Part shown: positions 53,901-62,040 of the stretch, one piece after another | How positions within the stretch are numbered: position 1 is the stretch's first letter | Layout: each line of letters begins with the position of its first letter | DNA from: Struthio camelus | Taxonomy: Eukaryota > Chordata > Aves > Struthioniformes > Struthionidae | Length of the DNA stretch: 64,000 bases | Assembly: GCF_040807025.1 (NCBI RefSeq) | Contig: NC_090952.1 | Location: 4,356,001-4,420,000 of the forward strand | Reading direction: 5' to 3' | Notes under the pieces: model-generated | Told to the model about the DNA's origin: nothing | Databases searched by the model: none | Seen by the model: only the letters and a program-made list of their open reading frames with translations | Translations under genes and position numbers: made by a program

Positions 53901-55850
53901 AGGCTCGGCGGAGTGGTTTTCGGCCCCGACGGGGTGGTTTCAGCACTGGTGGAGTGGTTTTGGCCCTCACGGAGTTGTTTTAGGCCTGATGGAGTGGTTT
54001 CCGCCCCGACGCAGTGGTTTTAGGCTCGGCGGAGTGGTTTCCGCCCCGACACAGTCGTTTTAGGCTTGATGGAGTGGTTTCAACGTCAGCCGAGGGGTTT
54101 TGGCCCTGGCGGAGTGGTTTCAGCCCCGACGCAGCGGTTTTGGTCCTGGCACAGTGGTTTCAGCCCCGACGCAGTGGTTTTAGGCTCGGCGGAGTGGTTT
54201 CAGTCCCGACGCAGTGGTTTTAGGCCTGATGGAGTGGTTTTAGGCTTGGTGGAGCGGTTTCAGCCCCGACGCTCTGCTTTTAGGCTCGGCGGCGTGGTTT
54301 TGGCCCTCACAGAGTGGTTTCAGGCTTGGCGGAGTGGTTTCAGGCTTGGCGGAGTGGTTTCAGGCTTGGCGGAGTGGTTTCAGGCTTGGCGGAGTGGTTT
54401 CAGGCTTGGCGGAGTGGTTTCAGGCTTGGCGGAGTGGTTTCAGGCTTGGCGGAGTGGTTTCAGGCTTGGCGGAGTGGTTTCAGGCTTGGCGGAGTGGTTT
54501 TAGGCTTGGCGGAGTGGTTTCAGGCTTGGCGGAGTGGTTTTAGGCTTGATGGAGTGGTTTCAGCTCCGACGCAGTGGTTTTAGGCTTGATGGAGTGGTTT
54601 TAAGGTCAGCCGAGTGGTTTTGGCCCTGGCGGAGTGGTTTCAGCCCCGATGGAGTGGTTTTAGGCTTGCCGGAGTGGTTTTGGCCCTGACGGAGTGGTTT
54701 TGGCCCTGACGGAGTTGTTTTAGGCCTGATGGAGTGGTTTCAGCCCCGACGCAGTGGTTTTAGGCTCGGCGGAGTGGTTTCAGCCCCGACGGAGTGGTTT
54801 TAGGCTTGGCAGAGTGGTTTCAGCCCCGACGCAGTGGTTTTAGGCTCGGTGGAGTGGTTTCAGCACTGGTGGAGTGGTTTTGGCCCTGACGGAGTTGTTT
54901 TAGGCTTGGCGGAGTGGTTTCAGCCCCGACGCAGTGGTTTTAGGCTTGGCGGAGTGGTTTCAGCCCCGACGCAGTGGTTTTAGGCTTGGCGGAGTGGTTT
55001 CAGCCCCGACGCAGTGGTTTTAGGCTTGACGGAGTGGTTTCAGCCCTGACGCAGTGGTTTTCGGGGTGACACAGTGCTTTTAAGCCTGACGGAGCAGTTT
55101 CTGCCCCAGCACAGTGGTTTCAGCCCCAACGGAGTGGTTTTAAGGTCAGCCGAGTGGTATTGGCCCTGGCGGAGTGGTTTCAGCCTCGATGGAATGGTTT
55201 TAGGCTTGCCAGAGTGGTTTTGGCCCTGACGGAGTGGTTTTGGCCCTGACGGAGTTGTTTTAGGCCTGATGGAGTGGTTTCAGCCCCGACGCAGTGGTTT
55301 TAGGCTTGATGGAGTGGTTTTAAGGTCAGCCGAGTGGTATTGGCCCTGGCGGAGTGGTTTCAGCCTCGATGGAATGGTTTTAGGCTTGCCGGAGTGGTTT
55401 CAGCACTGGTGGAGTGGTTTTGGCCCTGACGGAATTGTTTTAGGCCTGATGGAGTGGTTTCAGCCCCGACGCAGTGGTTTTAGGCTCGGCGGAGTGGTTT
55501 CAGCCCCGACGGAGTGGTTTTAGGCTTGGCGGAGTGGTTTCAGCCCCGACGCAGTGGTTTTAGGCTCGGTGGAGTGGTCTTAATGTCAGCCGAGTGGTTT
55601 TGGCCCTGGCGGAGTGCTTTCAGCCCCGACGGAGTGGTTTTAGGCTCGGCGGAGTGGTTTCAGCACTGGTGGAGTGGTTTCAGCCCTGACGGAGTTGTTT
55701 TAGGCCTGATGCAGTGGTTTCAGCCCCGACGCAGTGGTTTTAGGCTTGGCGGAGTGGTTTCAGCCCCGACAGAGAGGTTTTAGGCTCGGCGGAGTGGTTT
55801 CAGCCCCGACGCAGTGGTTTTAGGCTTGGCGCAGTGGTCTTAATGTCGGC
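44149..55850 (+). repeat. 2.6-3.5 kb higher-order repeat, four units
   Basis: A block beginning with TCTTAATGTCGGCAGAGTGG and containing the rare words CATCCGGGACGGATTCG and GGCCTCGTCCGTGTGG recurs with starts near 44149, 46711, 49292 and 52793 (spacings 2,562, 2,581 and 3,501 bp). A further copy at 33623 belongs to the first half of the large duplication. Length differences come from local monomer gains and losses. Confidence 0.85.
54321..54540 (+). repeat. Nested VNTR, 11 copies of caggcttggcggagtggttt
   Basis: Eleven consecutive copies, one with TAGG in place of CAGG. The equivalent position in the other higher-order copies has 3 (about 30710), 3 (41255), 5 (45615), 4 (48178) and 5 (50759) copies, some with the variant GGACTTGGCG. 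Confidence 0.9.
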
Positions 55851-56339
55851 GGAGTGGTTTCAGCCCTGACGCAGTGGTTTTCGGGGTGACACAGTGCTTT
55901 TAAGCCTGACGGAGCAGTTTCTGCCCCAGCACAGTGGTTTCAGCCCCGACGGAGTGGTTTTAAGGTCAGCCGAGTGATTTTGGCCCCGTCGGAGTTTTTT
56001 TAGGCTCGGCAGAGTGGTTTTAGGCCTGACGGAGAGGTTTCAGCCCAGGCGCAGTGGTTTCAGCCCAGACGCACTGGTTTCAGCCCTGACGCACTGTTTT
56101 TAGGCTTGATGGAGTGGTTTTGGCCCTGACGGAGTTTTTTTGTCCCCGGCAGAGTGGTTTCAGCCCCGACGCAGCGGTTTTAGGCTTGGCGGAGTGATTT
56201 TCGCCCTGACGGAGTTGTTTTAGGCTCGGCAGAGTGATTTCGGCCCCGACGGGGTGGTTTCAGGCTCGGCGCAGTGGTTTCAACCCCGACGCAGTGGTTT
56301 CAGGCTCGGCGGCGTGGTTTCAGCCCCGATGGAGTGGTT

Positions 56340-59300
56340 TTAGGCTTGGCGCAGTGTTTTTAATGTCGGCGGAGTGGTTTTGGCCCTGGTGGAACGCTTT
56401 CAGCCCCGACTGATTGGTTTTGGCCCTGGTGGAGTGGTTTTCGGCCTGACACAGTGCTTTTCAGCCTGACGGAGTGGTTTCTGCCCCGACGGAGTGGTTT
56501 TGGTCCTGGCACAGTGGTTTCCGCCCCGACGCAGTGGCTTTAGGCTCGGCGGAGTGGTTTTAGGCCTGACGCAGTGGTTTTCGCCCTGGCCGGTCAGTTT
56601 TAGCCCTGACGGAGTGCTTTTCGGCTTGGTGGAGTGGTTTTGGCCCTGAGGGAGTTGTTTTAGGCTCGGCAGAGTGGTTTCAGCCCCGACAAAGTGTTTT
56701 TACGCTCGGCGGAGTGTTTTTAGGCTCGGCACAGTACTTTCGGCCCCGACGGTGTGGTTTCGGCCCCGACGGAGCGGTTTTCAGGCTTGGCAGAGTGGTT
56801 TTAAGGTCAGCCGAGTGGTTTTGGCGCTGGCGGAGTGGTTTTAATGTCAGCCGAGTGGTTTTGGCGCTGGCGGAGTGGTTTCAGCCCCGACACAGTGGTT
56901 TCAGGCTTGATGGAGTGGTTTCAACGTCAGCCGAGGGGTTTTGGCCCTGGCGGAGTGGTTTCAGCCCCGACGCAGCGGTTTTGGTCCTGGCACAGTGGTT
57001 TCAGCCCCGACGCAGTGGTTTTAGGCTCGGCGGAGTGGTTTCAGCCCCGACGCAGTGGTTTTAGGCTCGGCGGAGTGCTTTTCAGCCCCGATGGAGTGGT
57101 TTTAGGCTTGGCGCAGTGTTTTTAATGTCGGCGGAGTGGTTTTGGCCCTGGTGGAACGCTTTCAGCCCCGACTGATTGGTTTTGGCCCTGGTGGAGTGGT
57201 TTTCGGCCTGACACAGTGCTTTTCAGCCTGACGGAGTGGTTTCTGCCCCGACGGAGTGGTTTTGGTCCTGGCACAGTGGTTTCCGCCCCGACGCAGTGGC
57301 TTTAGGCTCGGCGGAGTGGTTTTAGGCCTGACGCAGTGGTTTTCGCCCTGGCTGGTCAGTTTTAGCCCTGACGGAGTGCTTTTCGGCTTGGTGGAGTGGT
57401 TTTGGCCCTGAGGGAGTTGTTTTAGGCTCGGCAGAGTGGTTTCAGCCCCGACAAAGTGTTTTTACGCTCGGCGGAGTGTTTTTAGGCTCGGCACAGTACT
57501 TTCGGCCCCGACGGTGTGGTTTCGGCCCCGACGGAGCGGTTTTCAGGCTTGGCAGAGTGGTTTTAAGGTCAGCCGAGTGGTTTTGGCGCTGGCGGAGTGG
57601 TTTTAATGTCAGCCGAGTGGTTTTGGCGCTGGCGGAGTGGTTTCAGCCCCGACACAGTGGTTTCAGGCTTGATGGAGTGGTTTCAACGTCAGCCGAGGGG
57701 TTTTGGCCCTGGCAGAGTGGTTTCAGCCCCGACGCAGCGGTTTTGGTCCTGGCACAGTGGTTGCAGCCCCGACGCAGTGGTTTTAGGCTCGGCGGAGTGG
57801 TTTCAGCCCCGACGCAGTGGTTTTAGGCTTGGCGCAGTGGTCTTAATGTCGGCGGAGTGGTTTCAGCCCTGACGGAGTGGTTTTCGGGGTGACACAGTGC
57901 TTTTAAGCCTGACGGAGCAGTTTCTGCCCCAGCACAGTGGTTTCAGCCCCGACGGAGTGGTTTTAAGGTCAGCCGAGTGATTTTGGCCCCGTCGGAGTTT
58001 TTTTAGGCTCGGCAGAGTGGTTTTAGGCCTGACGGAGAGGTTTCAGGCTCGGCGCAGTGGTTTCAGCCCAGACGCACTGGTTTCAGCCCTGACGCACTGT
58101 TTTTAGGCTTGATGGAGTGGTTTTGGCCCTGACGGAGTTTTTTTGTCCCCGGCAGAGTGGTTTCAGCCCCGACGCAGCGGTTTTAGGCTTGGCGGAGTGA
58201 TTTTCGCCCTGACGGAGTTGTTTTAGGCTCGGCAGAGTGATTTCGGCCCCGACGGGGTGGTTTCAGGCTCGGCGCAGTGGTTTCAACCCCGACGCAGTGG
58301 TTTCAGGCTCGGCGGCGTGGTTTCAGCCCCGATGGAGTGGTTTTAGGCTTGGCGCAGTGTTTTTAATGTCGGCGGAGTGGTTTTGGCCCTGGTGGAACGC
58401 TTTCAGCCCCGACTGATTGGTTTTGGCCCTGGTGGAGTGGTTTTCGGCCTGACACAGTGCTTTTCAGCCTGACGGAGTGGTTTCTGCCCCGACGGAGTGG
58501 TTTTGGTCCTGGCACAGTGGTTTCCGCCCCGACGCAGTGGCTTTAGGCTCGGCGGAGTGGTTTTAGGCCTGACGCAGTGGTTTTCGCCCTGGCCGGTCAG
58601 TTTTAGCCCTGACGGAGTGCTTTTCGGCTTGGTGGAGTGGTTTTGGCCCTGAGGGAGTTGTTTTAGGCTCGGCAGAGTGGTTTCAGCCCCGACAAAGTGT
58701 TTTTACGCTCGGCGGAGTGTTTTTAGGCTCGGCACAGTACTTTCGGCCCCGACGGTGTGGTTTCGGCCCCGACGGAGCGGTTTTCAGGCTTGGCAGAGTG
58801 GTTTTAAGGTCAGCCGAGTGGTTTTGGCGCTGGCGGAGTGGTTTTAATGTCAGCCGAGTGGTTTTGGCGCTGGCGGAGTGGTTTCAGCCCCGACACAGTG
58901 GTTTCAGGCTTGATGGAGTGGTTTCAACGTCAGCCGAGGGGTTTTGGCCCTGGCGGAGTGGTTTCAGCCCCGACGCAGCGGTTTTGGTCCTGGCACAGTG
59001 GTTTCAGCCCCGACGGAGTGGTTTTAGGCTCGGCGGAGTGGTTTCAGCCCCGACGCAGTGGTTTTAGGCTCGGCGGAGTGCTTTTCAGCCCCGATGGAGT
59101 GGTTTTAGGCTTGGCGCAGTGTTTTTAATGTCGGCGGAGTGGTTTTGGCCCTGGTGGAACGCTTTCAGCCCCGACTGATTGGTTTTGGCCCTGGTGGAGT
59201 GGTTTTCGGCCTGACACAGTGCTTTTCAGCCTGACGGAGTGGTTTCTGCCCCGACGGAGTGGTTTTGGTCCTGGCACAGTGGTTTCCGCCCCGACGCAGT

Positions 59301-60700
59301 GGCTTTAGGCTCGGCGGAGTGGTTTTAGGCCTGACGCAGTGGTTTTCGCCCTGGCTGGTCAGTTTTAGCCCTGACGGAGTGCTTTTCGGCTTGGTGGAGT
59401 GGTTTTGGCCCTGAGGGAGTTGTTTTAGGCTCGGCAGAGTGGTTTCAGCCCCGACAAAGTGTTTTTACGCTCGGCGGAGTGTTTTTAGGCTCGGCACAGT
59501 ACTTTCGGCCCCGACGGTGTGGTTTCGGCCCCGACGGAGCGGTTTTCAGGCTTGGCAGAGTGGTTTTAAGGTCAGCCGAGTGGTTTTGGCGCTGGCGGAG
59601 TGGTTTTAATGTCAGCCGAGTGGTTTTGGCGCTGGCGGAGTGGTTTCAGCCCCGACACAGTGGTTTCAGGCTTGATGGAGTGGTTTCAACGTCAGCCGAG
59701 GGGTTTTGGCCCTGGCAGAGTGGTTTCAGCCCCGACGCAGCGGTTTTGGTCCTGGCACAGTGGTTGCAGCCCCGACGCAGTGGTTTTAGGCTCGGCGGAG
59801 TGGTTTCAGCCCCGACGCAGTGGTTTTAGGCTCGGCGGAGTGCTTTTCAGCCCCGATGGAGTGGTTTTAGGCTTGGCGCAGTGTTTTTAATGTCGGCGGA
59901 GTGGTTTTGGCCCTGGTGGAACGCTTTCAGCCCCGACTGATTGGTTTTGGCCCTGGTGGAGTGGTTTTCGGCCTGACACAGTGCTTTTCAGCCTGACGGA
60001 GTGGTTTCTGCCCCGACGGAGTGGTTTTGGTCCTGGCACAGTGGTTTCCGCCCCGACGCAGTGGCTTTAGGCTCGGCGGAGTGGTTTTAGGCCTGACGCA
60101 GTGGTTTTCGCCCTGGCCGGTCAGTTTTAGCCCTGACGGAGTGCTTTTCGGCTTGGTGGAGTGGTTTTGGCCCTGAGGGAGTTGTTTTAGGCTCGGCAGA
60201 GTGGTTTCAGCCCCGACAAAGTGTTTTTACGCTCGGCGGAGTGTTTTTAGGCTCGGCACAGTACTTTCGGCCCCGACGGTGTGGTTTCGGCCCCGACGGA
60301 GCGGTTTTCAGGCTTGGCAGAGTGGTTTTAAGGTCAGCCGAGTGGTTTTGGCGCTGGCGGAGTGGTTTTAATGTCAGCCGAGTGGTTTTGGCGCTGGCGG
60401 AGTGGTTTCAGCCCCGACACAGTGGTTTCAGGCTTGATGGAGTGGTTTCAACGTCAGCCGAGGGGTTTTGGCCCTGGCGGAGTGGTTTCAGTCCCGACGC
60501 AGCGGTTTTGGTCCTGGCACAGTGGTTTCAGCCCCGACGGAGTGGTTTTAGGCTCGGCGGAGTGGTTTCAGCCCCGACACAGTGGTTTCAGGCTTGATGG
60601 AGTGGTTTCAACGTCAGGTGAGTGGTTTTGGCCCTGGCGGAGTGGTTTCAGCCCCGATGGAGTGGTTTTAGGCTGGCCGGAGTGGTTTTGGCCCCGACGG
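56340..60700 (+). repeat. 762/1,241-bp higher-order repeats, five units
   Basis: The same marker recurs after 56714, 57476, 58717, 59479 and 60241, with spacings of 762, 1,241, 762 and 762 bp. The short unit is the 1,242-bp unit minus 480 bp, that is 24 monomers. A further unit begins near 63780 and is cut by the window end. Confidence 0.85.
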
Positions 60701-61380
60701 AGTGCTTTCAGCCCCGACGGAGTGCTTTCAGCCCCGACGGAGTGCTTTCAGCCCCGACGGAGTGCTTTCGGCCCCGACGGAGTGCTTTCGGCCCCGACGC
60801 AGTGCTTTCGGCCCCGACGCAGTGGTTTCGGCCCCGACGCAGTGGTTTCGGCCCCGACGCAGTGGTTTCGGCCCCGACGGAGTGGTTTCGGCCCCGACGG
60901 AGTGGTTTCGGCCCCGACGGAGTGGTTTCGGCCCCGACGGAGTGGTTTCGGCCCCGACGGAGTGGTTTCGGCCCCGACGCGGTGGTTTCGGCCCCGACGC
61001 GGTGGTTTCGGCCCCGACGCGGTGGTTTCGGCCCCGACGCGGTGGTTTCGGCCCCGACGCGGTGGTTTCGGCCCCGACGCGGTGGTTTCGGCCCCGACGC
61101 GGTGGTTTCGGCCCCGTCGCGGTGGTTTCGGCCCCGTCGCGGTGGTTTCGGCCCCGTCGCGGTGGTTTCGGCCCCGTCGCGGTGGTTTCGGCCCCGTCGC
61201 GGTGGTTTCGGCCCCGTCGCGGTGGTTTCGGCCCCGTCGCGGTGGTTTCGGCCCCGTCGCGGTGGTTTCGGCCCCGTCGCGGTGGTTTCGGCCCCGTCGC
61301 GGTGGTTTCGGCCCCGTCGCGGTGGTTTCGGCCCCGTCGCGGTGGTTTCGGCCCCGTCGCGGTGGTTTCGGCCCCGTCGC
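60701..61380 (+). repeat. Highly homogeneous monomer run with stepwise variants
   Basis: About 34 monomers of exactly 20 bp. The sequence changes in steps: agtgctttcagccccgacgg, then cggccccgacgg, then gacgc, then agtggtttc, then ggtggtttcggccccgacgc, then 14 copies of ggtggtttcggccccgtcgc (61101-61380). Each new base, once it appears, is mostly kept by following monomers. This is the most CpG-dense part of the array. Confidence 0.92.
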
Positions 61381-62040
61381 GGTGGTTTCAGGCTCGGCGG
61401 AGTGGTTTCGGCCCCGTCGCGGTGGTTTCAGGCTCGGCGGAGTGGTTTCGGCCCCGTCGCGGTGGTTTCAGGCTCGGCGGAGTGGTTTCGGCCCCGTCGC
61501 GGTGGTTTTAGGCTCGGCGGAGTGGTTTCGGCCCCGTCGCGGTGGTTTTAGGCTCGGCGGAGTGGTTTCGGCCCCGACGCGGTGGTTTTAGGCTCGGCGG
61601 AGTGGTTTCGGCCCCGTCGCGGTGGTTTTAGGCTCGGCGGAGTGGTTTCGGCCCCGTCGCGGTGGTTTTAGGCTCGGCGGAGTGGTTTCGGCCCCGACGC
61701 GGTGGTTTTAGGCTCGGCGGAGTGGTTTCGGCCCCGTCGCGGTGGTTTCGGCCCCGTCGCGGTGGTTTCGGCCCCGACGCGGTGGTTTTAGGCTCGGCGG
61801 AGTGGTTTCGGCCCCGACGCGGTGGTTTTAGGCTCGGCGGAGTGGTTTCGGCCCCGACGCGGTGGTTTTAGGCTCGGCGGAGTGGTTTCGGCCCCGACGC
61901 GGTGGTTTTAGGCTCGGCGGAGTGGTTTCGGCCCCGACGGAGTAGTTTTAGGCTCGGCGGAGTGGTTTCGGCCCCGACGCAGTGGTTTTAGGCTCAGCGG
62001 AGTGGTTTCGGCCCCGACGCAGTGGTTTTAGGCTCAGCGG
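61381..62040 (+). repeat. 40-bp dimer run (ggctcggcgg + cggccccg(t/a)cgc)
   Basis: Directly after the homogeneous run, the units become a regular 40-bp dimer: an aggctcggcggagtgg monomer alternates with a cggccccgtcgc or cggccccgacgc monomer, about 16 times, with one local exception at 61731-61790. Past 62040 normal zone-B sequence returns. Confidence 0.88.

Larger units (their letters stand above)
25541..60700 (+). repeat. Array zone B: alternating aggctcggcgg / cagccccgacgc words
   Basis: Most of the array alternates a TTAGGCT(C/T)GGCGG-type word with a TTCAGCCCCGACGC-type word, giving an approximate 40-bp dimer, with rarer words such as AATGTCGGCGG, CAACGTCAGCCG and GGGGTGACACA that mark the larger units. 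Zone-A words reappear only at 26160-26260, 34385-34850 and 35460-35570. The second and third of these are the duplicated images of 25085-25540 and 26160-26260. Confidence 0.8.

Noticed and set aside
60362-61591. 409-codon + strand ORF and overlapping 309- and 269-codon ORFs in other frames
   Set aside because: All three frames read the same 20-residue cycle generated by the 20-bp monomer; there is no promoter, splice signal or non-repetitive part. It is an artefact of the array.
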